Positions 9,290 through 18,399 of a DNA stretch of 64,000 nt are shown one piece after another (position 1 is the stretch's first letter; the number at the start of each line of letters is the position of its first letter). Under the pieces are notes generated by a model. That model worked only from the letters and a program-made list of their open reading frames with translations. It did no database searches and had not been told where the DNA came from. The DNA comes from Dysgonomonas sp. UBA5412 (GTDB lineage: Bacteria > Bacteroidota > Bacteroidia > Bacteroidales > Dysgonomonadaceae), in NCBI GenBank assembly GCA_002409595.1, contig DHNQ01000021.1, positions 1 to 64,000 on the forward strand, given 5' to 3'. The position numbers were made by a program, and so were the translations under genes.

Positions 9290-10951
9290 ATGAAAACGAA
9301 ATTATTTTTTCCGATAGTGCTGTTTGCACTCTTTTCCACTGTATCTTTTTCTTGCAGTGACGATAATAATGATCCCGAAAATGGAGGTGGAGGGTCTAAT
9401 TCTTCTTCTGTGAAAACCAAGGCAGAGGCCGAAGCTCTAGCCAATGCCGTATATGGTCCGTTGCAGACATTATCCTCATCTTATACATTCCTTCTCGAAT
9501 CGGCAACAGAAACTACTATTTCTTTCGAAGAGGTAGACGACTCTAAAGATGGCCCTCAAGTGAGTGTATTTGAAACAACTCCGAATAACTGGTATGCAAT
9601 AAAGGTTTTTAACCGTTTGTATAAGAGTGTAGGTGCAGCTAATTTAGCGATAGAGGAGATTGGTAATGCAAGTACAAATTCTAATTTGACTGAAGCCGAT
9701 AAAGCTTTATATGTTGCACGTTCTAAATTTATACGAGGATATAATTATTTCCAATTAGTACAACTCTTTGGTGAAGTACCTCTTGTCTTGAGTTCCAAAA
9801 GTACAGACCGGTCTCGGGCTTCGATTGATGATGTATATGCACAGATAGTAACTGACTTGACCGAAGCATATACTAATCTTCCCGAATTTGATAGTAATAA
9901 ATCGAATCCTTCGCAAGGAACTGTCAATACTATTTTAGCAAAGGTTTACTTGACATGGGGGCAAGTTCCAATCACTTCCAATCAGATTGCTGCAATTTCA
10001 GGTACAACCGACCCTACTAAACCAGCGGTGGATAATGATAAGTTGCAGAAGGCTGTGGAATATGCTAACAAAGTTATAGATGGAGGAAAATATCAGTTGT
10101 TGGATAATTTTAATAATATTTGGGGTGTTGCAAATGAAAATAATTCAGAAGTAATATTCTCTATTCACCACGACGGAGATGGTATCGACGCTCAGGGTAA
10201 TCATCAGACTCATTGCGGATTCACATGGCCTAAGAGCGCACGTACCGATCCTCATATCAGCTATGCGGACATTACTCTCGAAAATCGTATCCCCAGCGAC
10301 TATGATTCTCGTAAGCAGTTCTCCTATGCTACCCGCGTAGAATATACTGATGGAGTCGTAGATACTTTGACCTGGCCGGTAAGTATTGTTCGTCCCGGTA
10401 AATGGATTCATCGTACGACTGATGGTACATATAAAGCCGTTGATGAGCAGCCTAATAATATTGATCATATCGACTTCCGTTATGCTGAGGTTTTGTTAAT
10501 TAAGGCTGAAGCTTTGGTTTTCTTAAATAAAAATTCAGAAGCTTTACCTATCATCAATCAGATTAGAGCAAGAGCCTTTGGTGGACATTATGAGCATGGT
10601 GGTCGCCTTACAAGCTTAACTAAGGAAGACTTGTATAAAGAATGGGATTATGAGTTTGCTTTCGAGCAAAAGCATTGGGTGAACTTAGTACGTTGGAGAA
10701 TTTTACTTTCTCAGATAAAAAATACTGTTCCTAATTATGAATATTACAAGTCGGAATATAAATCGGCTGAGACCATAAAAGCAGCATTCCCTGAAATTGC
10801 AAATAAAATAAATGCGGCTTTTTATGCACGTGTTCACAGACACTTACACGCCAAAGTTGATAATTTGAGCGGTAAGTTCTATCGGTTCCCTATTCCGTTG
10901 AGTGAAGACTATACTAGTCTGGAGGTTACTCCTCAAAATCCGGGATATTAA
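9290..10951 (+). CDS. SusD-like surface nutrient-binding lipoprotein
   Basis: A lipoprotein signal peptide ends at Cys22 (SFSCSDD). The 553-residue protein has the SusD fold markers: TPR-like helices with the AKVYLTWGQ stretch, the LLIKAEAL helix near residue 405, the EWDYEFAFEQKHWVNLVRW segment and the RFPIPLSEDY...NPGY C-terminus. SusD proteins sit on the cell surface as a lid over their SusC partner and bind the incoming ligand. Paired with the SusC gene just upstream. A 10-bp hairpin separates it from the symporter gene downstream. Confidence 0.93.
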   Translation: MKTKLFFPIVLFALFSTVSFSCSDDNNDPENGGGGSNSSSVKTKAEAEALANAVYGPLQTLSSSYTFLLESATETTISFEEVDDSKDGPQVSVFETTPNNWYAIKVFNRLYKSVGAANLAIEEIGNASTNSNLTEADKALYVARSKFIRGYNYFQLVQLFGEVPLVLSSKSTDRSRASIDDVYAQIVTDLTEAYTNLPEFDSNKSNPSQGTVNTILAKVYLTWGQVPITSNQIAAISGTTDPTKPAVDNDKLQKAVEYANKVIDGGKYQLLDNFNNIWGVANENNSEVIFSIHHDGDGIDAQGNHQTHCGFTWPKSARTDPHISYADITLENRIPSDYDSRKQFSYATRVEYTDGVVDTLTWPVSIVRPGKWIHRTTDGTYKAVDEQPNNIDHIDFRYAEVLLIKAEALVFLNKNSEALPIINQIRARAFGGHYEHGGRLTSLTKEDLYKEWDYEFAFEQKHWVNLVRWRILLSQIKNTVPNYEYYKSEYKSAETIKAAFPEIANKINAAFYARVHRHLHAKVDNLSGKFYRFPIPLSEDYTSLEVTPQNPGY

Positions 10952-10975
10952 AATATATATCAGATACAAACCAAG

Positions 10976-11005
10976 CCTGCATTATTCCATTTCGGATAAT
11001 GCAGG
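10976..11005 (+). terminator. Intercistronic hairpin between SusD and symporter genes
   Basis: CCTGCATTAT (10976-10985) pairs with ATAATGCAGG (10996-11005), a perfect 10-base-pair stem with a 10-base loop that can pair a little further. The following tract (TTTAATTAATT) is only moderately T-rich and the next start codon is 17 bases away. It may be a partial terminator or an mRNA-stabilizing hairpin. Confidence 0.6.
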
Positions 11006-11021
11006 TTTAATTAATTAGCAA

Positions 11022-12242
11022 ATGGCATCATTATTTCTCAAAATAATATCGAATACAACTTTCAGATTACTGTTATCCGTAATTGTAGGGTCGTTAATTG
11101 GCGTATTTGCCAATGAGACTGTTATTAGTGTTATTCTTCCGATAAAACACGTATTAGGGCAAATTATATTTTTTCTGATCCCTTTACTTATATTTGGATT
11201 TATCACACCATCAATAACCAAACTGAAAAGAAATGCTTCTAAATTGTTGAGCGTTTCTTTGCTTTTAGCTTATGCTTCTTGTGTTGGTAGTGCTACCCTT
11301 GCGGCTGTTGTCGGTTATAAATTGATCCCCCTTTTCGATATTGTTCCACAATCGGAGGCGGTAAAAGATATTCCTGAAATGATATTCCGATTAGATATTC
11401 CGCCTCTTATGTCTGTTCTCTCAGCATTGGTGCTTTCATTTATGTTAGGCTTGTCTATTATTTGGACCAAGGCTGATCGGATAGAAAACTCTCTGTATGA
11501 ATTTCAGAGGCTTGTATTTACTATGGTTAAGAAGTTTCTTCTTCCTATATTACCTTTGTTTATTGCCGCCAATTTCAGCGTTTTGGCATATGAGGGAGCA
11601 TTAGCCTCAAGGTTACCTGTGTTTTTTGCAATTTTGATCGTTACTATTCTTTGTCATATAACGTGGATGATTATACTTTATAGTTCTGCCGGAATATATT
11701 CGCGGAAGAATCCTTGGCATGTTCTTAAATATTATGGTCCGGTTGTCCTCACGGCTTTAGGAACACAATCGTCGGCTGCAAGTCTGGGTGTTGCTATCGA
11801 AGAAACAAAGAAGAGCCCGGTGTTAAGGTCTGATATAAGGAACTTTGCTATTCCACTGTTTGGTAATATTCACTTCGTAGGTTCTATACTCGATGTTGTA
11901 TTCTTATCGTTGGCAGTATCTCAATTGTTATATGGAACAATGCCGGGATTGGATAAGATGCTTATTTTTATTCCTTTGTTAGGTATATTTGCTATTGCTG
12001 CACCGGGATTGCCCGGAGGAACATTAATCACGTCCTTAGGATTGATTCATGCTGTTTTAGGTATTGATGAAACTGGTACAGCTCTTATGATCAGTATATT
12101 TGCTTTGTTGGATAGTTTTGGTACAACTCACAATATAACGAGTGATGGAGCATTGACTCTTATTCTTAGTTCGTATGCTGATAAACATGGGCGAGAAGTC
12201 CCTGTTGAGGAAAGTATTCAAGTACAAGTTGAAAAGGTTTAA
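11022..12242 (+). CDS. DAACS-family cation symporter (dicarboxylate/amino-acid type)
   Basis: A 406-residue integral membrane protein with about eight to ten hydrophobic helices and two re-entrant hairpin regions (GTQSSAASLGVAIEE near residue 247; LPGGTLITSLGLIHAVLG near 330), the pattern of Na+ or H+ coupled glutamate/aspartate/dicarboxylate transporters. The classical NMDGT-type motif is replaced here by GNIHFVGSILD, so the substrate is uncertain. It sits downstream of SusC/SusD and would carry the outer-membrane cargo, or a product of it, across the inner membrane. A terminator follows directly. Confidence 0.85.
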   Translation: MASLFLKIISNTTFRLLLSVIVGSLIGVFANETVISVILPIKHVLGQIIFFLIPLLIFGFITPSITKLKRNASKLLSVSLLLAYASCVGSATLAAVVGYKLIPLFDIVPQSEAVKDIPEMIFRLDIPPLMSVLSALVLSFMLGLSIIWTKADRIENSLYEFQRLVFTMVKKFLLPILPLFIAANFSVLAYEGALASRLPVFFAILIVTILCHITWMIILYSSAGIYSRKNPWHVLKYYGPVVLTALGTQSSAASLGVAIEETKKSPVLRSDIRNFAIPLFGNIHFVGSILDVVFLSLAVSQLLYGTMPGLDKMLIFIPLLGIFAIAAPGLPGGTLITSLGLIHAVLGIDETGTALMISIFALLDSFGTTHNITSDGALTLILSSYADKHGREVPVEESIQVQVEKV

Positions 12243-12314
12243 TTCGATACATCTGTATTATTCTGACTACTATTTAAATAATCAATCTTCTGATTAATAT
12301 TACAGATTAATTGT

Positions 12315-12350
12315 AAACACTCCTTGAAATAATAGGGGTGTTTTTCTTTT
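12315..12350 (+). terminator. Terminator of the SusCD-symporter operon
   Basis: AAACACTCC (12315-12323) pairs with GGGGTGTTT (12335-12343) with one G-U pair, followed by a T-rich run (TTTTCTTTTTT). It lies between convergent genes, just before the stop codon of the PepSY gene on the other strand. Confidence 0.82.
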
Positions 12351-13826
12351 TTATTGTTTCTTTCTGAATATTGCTTTGACTTTTCGGAGAAAGAACCTTA
12401 TTCCTAGCCAAACTCCGGTCGTACAAACTCCGATTCCTCCAATACATAGTATCCAAATTGTCGCTGTCCATAAGGCAGGTCTTTCAACTAAAAATCTGAT
12501 ATTTAAATAATGTAATCCGCTAAAAACCCATTTTTTTACTTTTCTGTTTTGATTTAAATACTTATAGTCTCCATTTCGAGGATTGATATAATAAGAACTA
12601 TTATCCTTATCCTTGACCTGAACTCTATATACAGGTAGTGGAAGAGCTTCTTCTCTGGACAGATAATATTCGTCATATTTATTAATCAATGATACTGTTA
12701 CGGGGATAGAATCTCCATGTATCTTTCTTATAGACTGCAAGATTTCTTGTTCTGTTAAGTTTAATTCTTTAATCTCCTTTGATGAAGCGTCTATCGAGAG
12801 GGTACGACTGCCTTCTATGATATTGTAAATAGGTCTGTTTTGGAAATGAGACCATGCTATTTCTTTTATGTTTGGATAAATGCTTTGTAACGTTCTGTAA
12901 TCTAGTATGTATTTATCTGTAGAGAGCCTTTTTCCTCTTATTTTAGATGAGGTTATTTTATAATCGTGATGTGTCTTTACCGCCCATTGAGGAATCTTTT
13001 GCAGAGACATTGCTCCACTAAAAGCCCATGTGGAAAGGAATATACCGAAAATAATGCCGGTAATATGATGCCATCGATACCAAGGTTTTTTATAAGGGCT
13101 TTCTATTTTTTTTCGATTCTTAAATCGTTTATAGAATGCACTTATCCCTACATATATACCTGTAATAGAAGCTACGAGGCATATTGTACCTCCTATGGTG
13201 AGTATATTGATCCATGTATTAGTATGTTGGCGCAGAAAAGGAAAATACAATTTGTGAGGTATTGCGCCCAACCATGCCCAGATTCGTTCCGAGCGAGATG
13301 TTAATTGCTGAACTTCTCCTGTAAGAGCTGATATGTATAACTCATGTTTTTCGGCATCATCAAAATAATATTTATAGATAGGCATCACCTCATTGTATCG
13401 GGAATACATTATCCACTGCTCGTTTGTATATAATGTGTCTATTTTTTGAATAGGCGCATCTATCCATTTACGGACAGTTTGATTGATGCTGTTTGATGTT
13501 ATGGGTAGCATCTCTTGTAAAGAATCAGAACAGATGCTATATGTACTATCTTTTGTACTGATATAAAATACTGTTTGTTTTTGAGATTGATTAACTCTGA
13601 TTCCTCGTATTTCATCTGTGTTAGGTATACGAGCCAATATGTCTCCTATCTCAGGTAAAGAAGCAGGCAGAACATCCATCTTTTCATATCTTGCAGTTTT
13701 GCTTACATTCGGGAATGGATGATATATAAGCACCAATCCCGAAATGAACCACATGAGGAATAACAAACTGATGATAGTTCCCGTTATCCGATGAAATGAA
13801 AACATGAATGTTCTGAACTTCTTCAT
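12351..13826 (-). CDS. PepSY-domain inner membrane protein (XusC-like)
   Basis: The 491-residue protein has four clear membrane helices (about residues 12-34, 195-220, 255-275 and 455-480) and two long periplasmic PepSY-type segments, each ending in the pattern Y-x-x-x-x-TGE or NGDY. It matches the PepSY-TM proteins found with siderophore TonB receptors, some of which are thought to reduce ferric siderophores. In Bacteroides the order TonB receptor, DUF4374 lipoprotein, PepSY protein is xusABC. It is the last gene of the operon, 17 bases after the DUF4374 gene, so it is controlled by the cobalamin riboswitch at 17.6-17.8 kb. Confidence 0.82.
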   Translation of the reverse strand: MKKFRTFMFSFHRITGTIISLLFLMWFISGLVLIYHPFPNVSKTARYEKMDVLPASLPEIGDILARIPNTDEIRGIRVNQSQKQTVFYISTKDSTYSICSDSLQEMLPITSNSINQTVRKWIDAPIQKIDTLYTNEQWIMYSRYNEVMPIYKYYFDDAEKHELYISALTGEVQQLTSRSERIWAWLGAIPHKLYFPFLRQHTNTWINILTIGGTICLVASITGIYVGISAFYKRFKNRKKIESPYKKPWYRWHHITGIIFGIFLSTWAFSGAMSLQKIPQWAVKTHHDYKITSSKIRGKRLSTDKYILDYRTLQSIYPNIKEIAWSHFQNRPIYNIIEGSRTLSIDASSKEIKELNLTEQEILQSIRKIHGDSIPVTVSLINKYDEYYLSREEALPLPVYRVQVKDKDNSSYYINPRNGDYKYLNQNRKVKKWVFSGLHYLNIRFLVERPALWTATIWILCIGGIGVCTTGVWLGIRFFLRKVKAIFRKKQ

Positions 13827-13843
13827 TCTTTTATTTGCTTTGG

Positions 13844-15106
13844 TTAATCCATGAGAGCGACAATACGATCAAATGCATATCCTATCTTGATCGGCTTACC
13901 TTTGGTCAGTTTTCCGGTAGGGATATCGTATATGTATATCATAGGTGCTGTCTTATCCGGATTCACTCCAATGTAGGCTTTATTTCCCAACACGACAGAA
14001 CGTTGAGAAAAGTTACCGGCACTAAATGGTAGATCTAGGATCTCAAGTTTATCAGTGTTTAAATCTAAAATAGCATAATAACAACTATATGAAGCACCCC
14101 ATTCTGTAATTCCGGCATATTCCGGATTCATAATATAAAGTAACGCCTTGCCTGAAGTTAAATATTCAACAGTTATAATTTTACCTTTTCCGCCTGAAGG
14201 TGTTTTGTATCCAAGATAAGTCTTGTCAAAATCTGTTTCACCTTTCTTTATACGTACTAATGAGCCATGCTGTTGTGTTGTGCTTGGAGCTCCGGCATTG
14301 ACAGTATTGCAAGCTAAATAGTAGTCGCCATTAGCGTCAAAGAAAGATTTACTTTGCAGCAATTCTCCGTATGCAGTACCTGCCATCATCTCGGCACGAT
14401 CTTCCATTACTACTTTTTCTACTTTCATATCCGAAGCATTGATAAATGCCATATAGAAACGTACCTTTTTATTATTATCAAGATAAGAGTAAAGAATTTT
14501 ACCGTCACTAGCTCGGTAACTTGCAATCCCCGATGTGCTAAACTTACCTATACTTGGAGCGTCAGCCGGAAATTCGAGAGTACCCTCTTCTGTAATTTTC
14601 ATATTCTCTGCGTCTATTTTTGTCCAGATCACTTTCTTTCCGCTTCCATCCGAAGCCATAATAACTAATGTGTTGTCATCTATCCATGTATGGGCATATC
14701 TACGGTCTTTGTAAGTATTCACTTTGAAAGGAATCTCTTTTATTGTTATAGCTGCTTCACTTCCTATCTGGAATTTCACAAAGCGGTCGCTTGAAGTCGG
14801 TACCTGATAATAATATTTACCTTTTATAATGGCTTCCTGCAAATACCTTGCGCCTACATTTGCTCCTACTCCTTTGAAGTCGATACTATCATTCTCTCCA
14901 ACCAATGATTTCATTGATCTGATGATAGAATTGTTGCTTCCCATTCCCGAGTTTTCACCTCCGACGGATACCCAAATGTCGAAATGGTTGGTTTCTAACA
15001 GATCAGGATCGTTGTGCGGAACAGGATCATCGTCCGAACAAGAAAAAGATATAAAGCTCAATGCTGTAACAATGAACATTGTAAAACAAAATCTAAATAC
15101 TTTCAT
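13844..15106 (-). CDS. DUF4374 surface lipoprotein (XusB-like beta-propeller)
   Basis: A lipoprotein signal ends at Cys23 (SFSCSDDD; the Asp-rich start suits surface export in Bacteroidota). The 420-residue mature part has seven or so repeated beta-rich blades, consistent with the DUF4374 propeller fold. XusB of Bacteroides is such a protein and binds iron-siderophore complexes at the cell surface together with a TonB receptor. The cobalamin riboswitch upstream suggests that here the ligand may be a corrinoid, in which case this protein would play the part BtuG plays in other Bacteroides loci. That role is inferred. Confidence 0.82.
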   Translation of the reverse strand: MKVFRFCFTMFIVTALSFISFSCSDDDPVPHNDPDLLETNHFDIWVSVGGENSGMGSNNSIIRSMKSLVGENDSIDFKGVGANVGARYLQEAIIKGKYYYQVPTSSDRFVKFQIGSEAAITIKEIPFKVNTYKDRRYAHTWIDDNTLVIMASDGSGKKVIWTKIDAENMKITEEGTLEFPADAPSIGKFSTSGIASYRASDGKILYSYLDNNKKVRFYMAFINASDMKVEKVVMEDRAEMMAGTAYGELLQSKSFFDANGDYYLACNTVNAGAPSTTQQHGSLVRIKKGETDFDKTYLGYKTPSGGKGKIITVEYLTSGKALLYIMNPEYAGITEWGASYSCYYAILDLNTDKLEILDLPFSAGNFSQRSVVLGNKAYIGVNPDKTAPMIYIYDIPTGKLTKGKPIKIGYAFDRIVALMD

Positions 15107-15120
15107 AATGTTGGTTTATA

Positions 15121-17484
15121 TTAATTAATGAATAATCTGAATTTGCAGAAGAAAGATCTGCCCGGCTTTTGCATCATATAATTATCGTATGTCAGTCGAT
15201 CAAACATATTATTACATTCTAATGAAATATTATATCTTTCGTTATGTAATGAATAAGTTAATGATGCACTGTTAATATACTGAGTTGGTATAATTATATT
15301 CGAAGCTAAAGTTCCATGGTTCTCCCACATAAGGTAATACCAATGTGTGTATTGGAAGTAATAACTTAGTTTTAATTGAGAATCCTTTTTTCCAAAAATG
15401 TCTTTCTGCATGAAGTTTAGTTCTACGTTGCTATACAGCCAGGGATGATTGGGGATTCGGTTGTTATATGCTGCATCAGGCTTGCCTTCAGAGGTATATT
15501 TTGTTTTGTTCTTTTCGTCAAGATAACTGATGTTTGCTATTGCTTGAAAGTAATTTTTGTATTGATATCTCAACTCTCCCTCTATACCTTTTACAGTCAC
15601 ATCCTTAACGTTTTCATATTGAGCTGTACCTTTCTCTTTGGCTATTGCTCGGCGTATATAATCTTTGACTTTTCGATAAAATAAGTTTGTCTCATAAAAT
15701 AGGTAATGATCGTTAGCAATATTTATAGATCCGAATAGTCCTAAATTATAGTTACGGCTATTTTCCGGTTTTAAAAGGAAGTTGGGATAAACCTCACTTC
15801 CATTTCCCATATACTCTCTTGTTAAAGGAAGCCTTACACTACGTTCAGCCGATCCTTTTATCGCTAGCCATTCATAGATACGAAATCGGGAACTAAAGCC
15901 ATAACCCCAATTGGTTGTTGTAGATGATTCAGGTATTTCATCAGAACCTGTTATCCAACTCAAATCTTGTTGCCCAACCTTTAGATGGCTGATATAGTTT
16001 TTTCCAAAAAAAGTATTAGTCCATCTATCCTTCCAGAAAGATTGGCTATAAGATAACCCGATAATATGTTTGTCAAAAGTATCTTTTGATGGAACAAAAT
16101 CTGAGTCTATGTCATCCGATCTATTGTTCCCTTCTTTATTCAATAAATAATTAACATTGAACGAATGATTTTTATTTAATTGATAATTAAAATTAGCCCG
16201 CCCAATGGTCAGTGGCCTTTTTATATGTCTTATAGATCTGTCTCGTCCGGTTATTTCATTACGAGAGCCATCTTGATTGTATCCTCCACTCCAGTTATAT
16301 TGACGAAATGTAGTATCTGTCACTATCGAATGATCCCATGTATGAGAAACTGATAAATCGGAAGATAATCTCTTTATCAGGAAATCTTTCTTCTGGTATT
16401 GCAATCCTATATTATATGCTTTATTTTCCCTCTCAGCCATGCCATATACTTTGGTTTGCACCGCACCTGTCTGTAAGTCGGTATTTATATAAGAGTATGA
16501 TGTTGTGAAAGCCAGTAAATCTGCCCATCTTTTATTCGTAAGGCCAATGCTTATTTGTCCGAGAACTGAAAGGTAATTGTCATGGAATCTCTTGGCATTT
16601 ACAATTTTAAATTCATCTCCGGTTTCATCAGGAACTTGCACACCCTTCATCGGATAGTCATTTTTGGAATAGTTGAGTCCAAAAGTAGGTCTGACAAATA
16701 ATCCTGTTTTTTGATCAGTATATTGTCCATTCAGATCAATCTTATGCGTATGGAAAGAGCCTATGCCATAAGATACATCTAAATAGTTTTTTACATTATT
16801 CTTAGTTATTATATTTATGGCCCCACCCAAAGCATCTGCTCCCAGATAGGAAGGAACCACTCCTTTATATACTTCTACCCGGTCAACAATATTGATAGGC
16901 AGATTTGCTAGATTGACTCCATTCCCGATTGACTCCATTGGTACTCCATCTATAAAATAACGAATTGCATTTCCCGAAAGTCCATTGATCGACAAATCGA
17001 AGTTTCCACCTACACCTCCGTCTTCCCGTATTTTGACTCCACTGCTTCGCCCGATAATATCGTTCAAATTATTTAATGAACTGGCGTATGTTTTTACATC
17101 TATTGCATTGACTGTAAAACTTCCTTCCCGCAATTGTTGTACATGACTTTTACCATCCACTGTAACAGCTTTTAGGGCTATTGGATCTTCTTCAAGAACG
17201 AAGTCTAACTTCATATTTCCTGTTACTGTAATCTCTTTTCTTTGTGTTGTATAGCCGAAAGACGACACCGCCAAAATATATTTTCCGGGAGATAGCGAAA
17301 GTATATAATGACCATTGTCGTCACTATAAACTCCGGTAGATGTTTGTTCGACTGCTACCATTGCCTGAGATACCGATTCTCCCTTGATATTTGTTATGTT
17401 GCCGGAGACGTTGACTTTATCTTGTGCCGAAATTGTTGAACAGAAAAGATTGATAAAAAGTAAGAGACTTGCTACAATTTTCAT
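15121..17484 (-). CDS. TonB-dependent receptor (XusA-like) under cobalamin riboswitch control
   Basis: This 787-residue receptor has a signal peptide (to about residue 20), a carboxypeptidase-D-like domain (about 23-95), a plug (about 110-230, with IRYFIDGVP and VEVYKGVVPSYLGADALGGAINI) and a 22-strand barrel ending in a Phe-containing strand (FFCKFRLFIN). It is shorter than SusC proteins and has no SusD partner, like siderophore or cobalamin receptors. It is the first gene of a three-gene operon with a DUF4374 lipoprotein and a PepSY protein. Its leader holds an AdoCbl riboswitch, so expression should fall when cobalamin is plentiful. Candidate ligands are cobalamin or cobinamide, or a metal chelate. 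Confidence 0.88.
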   Translation of the reverse strand: MKIVASLLLFINLFCSTISAQDKVNVSGNITNIKGESVSQAMVAVEQTSTGVYSDDNGHYILSLSPGKYILAVSSFGYTTQRKEITVTGNMKLDFVLEEDPIALKAVTVDGKSHVQQLREGSFTVNAIDVKTYASSLNNLNDIIGRSSGVKIREDGGVGGNFDLSINGLSGNAIRYFIDGVPMESIGNGVNLANLPINIVDRVEVYKGVVPSYLGADALGGAINIITKNNVKNYLDVSYGIGSFHTHKIDLNGQYTDQKTGLFVRPTFGLNYSKNDYPMKGVQVPDETGDEFKIVNAKRFHDNYLSVLGQISIGLTNKRWADLLAFTTSYSYINTDLQTGAVQTKVYGMAERENKAYNIGLQYQKKDFLIKRLSSDLSVSHTWDHSIVTDTTFRQYNWSGGYNQDGSRNEITGRDRSIRHIKRPLTIGRANFNYQLNKNHSFNVNYLLNKEGNNRSDDIDSDFVPSKDTFDKHIIGLSYSQSFWKDRWTNTFFGKNYISHLKVGQQDLSWITGSDEIPESSTTTNWGYGFSSRFRIYEWLAIKGSAERSVRLPLTREYMGNGSEVYPNFLLKPENSRNYNLGLFGSINIANDHYLFYETNLFYRKVKDYIRRAIAKEKGTAQYENVKDVTVKGIEGELRYQYKNYFQAIANISYLDEKNKTKYTSEGKPDAAYNNRIPNHPWLYSNVELNFMQKDIFGKKDSQLKLSYYFQYTHWYYLMWENHGTLASNIIIPTQYINSASLTYSLHNERYNISLECNNMFDRLTYDNYMMQKPGRSFFCKFRLFIN

Positions 17485-17607
17485 TTTATTTCCTTATGTT
17501 TTTTCAAACAGCATTTCGGAAAATGAAAGAAATACATCCAGATAAAAATATCGACCTTTTGCAGATAAGAAAATTCTTATTTGTATGTTTCAGCCTTATT
17601 CCACGAA

Positions 17608-17792
17608 AGCTTTAAACTAAGTGCCTTGGCAGGTCTTCTGACTTACTCCATCTTTGATACGCCCTTCCCGTTTTACACAGTGGTATGAGTATGTACAAAG
17701 ATTTGGTGGAGCTTACAGCAGCGGGTCTGTTCAGGATTTGCACCTGATTCCCTTTTCAATAAATTCTTCGAATGAAGAACTTATCACCAAAA
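17608..17792 (-). promoter_or_regulatory. AdoCbl (cobalamin) riboswitch upstream of the TonB receptor operon
   Basis: Read on the minus strand the element runs GGTG..., GGGAAtcaGGTGcAAATCC, the ACCCGCtGCTGTAA core, CCACTG, ACGGGAAGG and finally the B12 box AGTCAGAAGACCTGCC (17628-17643), in the correct order for the cobalamin aptamer. It ends about 120 bases before the TonB receptor start. A -7-like element TATCTTTG (17799-17806, minus) lies directly upstream. Of its length, 151 bases are almost identical to the riboswitch facing the other way at 18.1 kb. Confidence 0.93.
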
Positions 17793-18098
17793 TCGCAACA
17801 AAGATATAAAAGATATTTATATCTGATAGTGAAATTCAATGAATTAATATATGTTAATCGTGCTTTCTTTTTTATATCTTGTTTATTATAAGTGTAATAA
17901 GTTAGAAAAGGTGACAAAGGTGACACTTTTTAGCCCTTTTTTCATTGTCACTTTTCTTATTTAGATAAAGATGGATGTGTGTTGATTCATAATTCGTGCT
18001 TATGTCTTCTTTTCATTCTTTTAAATCGTTATCTCTCTTATAGATAAATAAGCAACAGATTTATATGTTTACTTATCGCTATAATCAGTAAAAACTTA

Positions 18099-18106
18099 TA
18101 CCTTTG
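18099..18106 (+). promoter_or_regulatory. Probable -7 promoter element of the cbiL operon
   Basis: TACCTTTG matches the Bacteroidetes consensus TAnnTTTG and lies a few bases before the riboswitch, where a transcription start is expected. I find no good TTTG -33 box at 19-base spacing. Confidence 0.5.
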
Positions 18107-18112
18107 CTCATG

Positions 18113-18290
18113 TTTTGGTGTCACTATTCCGCATCTTCGGATAAGTGGTGAAAAGGGAATCAGGTGTAAATCCTGAACAGACCCGCTGCTGTAAGCTCCA
18201 CCAAATCTTTGTACATACTCATACCACTGTGTAAAACGGGAAGGGCGTATCAAAGATGGAGTAAGTCAGAAGACCTGCCAAGGCACTTAG
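18113..18290 (+). promoter_or_regulatory. AdoCbl (cobalamin) riboswitch upstream of cbiL-btuFCD-cbiJD
   Basis: The element has the conserved order TTTGGTG, GGGAATCAGGTGTAAATCC, ACCCGCTGCTGTAA, CCACTG, ACGGGAAGG and the B12 box AGTCAGAAGACCTGCC (18264-18279). It ends about 110 bases before the cbiL start, leaving room for an expression platform, although I see only weak hairpins there. When AdoCbl is bound, the operon should be turned down. Confidence 0.94.
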
Positions 18291-18399
18291 TTTAAAGCTC
18301 GAGGTTTAGGCTTAATACTTGATAGATCACATCAGAAGTGTCTTTCTAGCCCTATACTAAAAGTATTTGTCATTTTTTAAGAAGATAAATTTAATAAGA

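Larger units (their letters stand above)
17608..18299. repeat. 151-bp near-perfect inverted repeat of riboswitch sequence
   Basis: Arms 17608-17758 and 18149-18299 are reverse complements over 151 bases with one difference that I can find (GGTGcAAATCC against GGTGtAAATCC). The 390-base spacer holds both divergent promoters and the 5' ends of both aptamers. Outside the arms the two leaders do not resemble each other. Confidence 0.9.

Noticed and set aside
17485..17607. AATAAGAA/TTCTTATC hairpin as riboswitch terminator
   Set aside because: Very small loop and no T run after it on the minus strand; the expression platform remains unclear.
18038..18253. 71-residue minus-strand reading frame
   Set aside because: It lies across the riboswitch and the divergent promoter region and only reflects the conserved RNA sequence read backwards.
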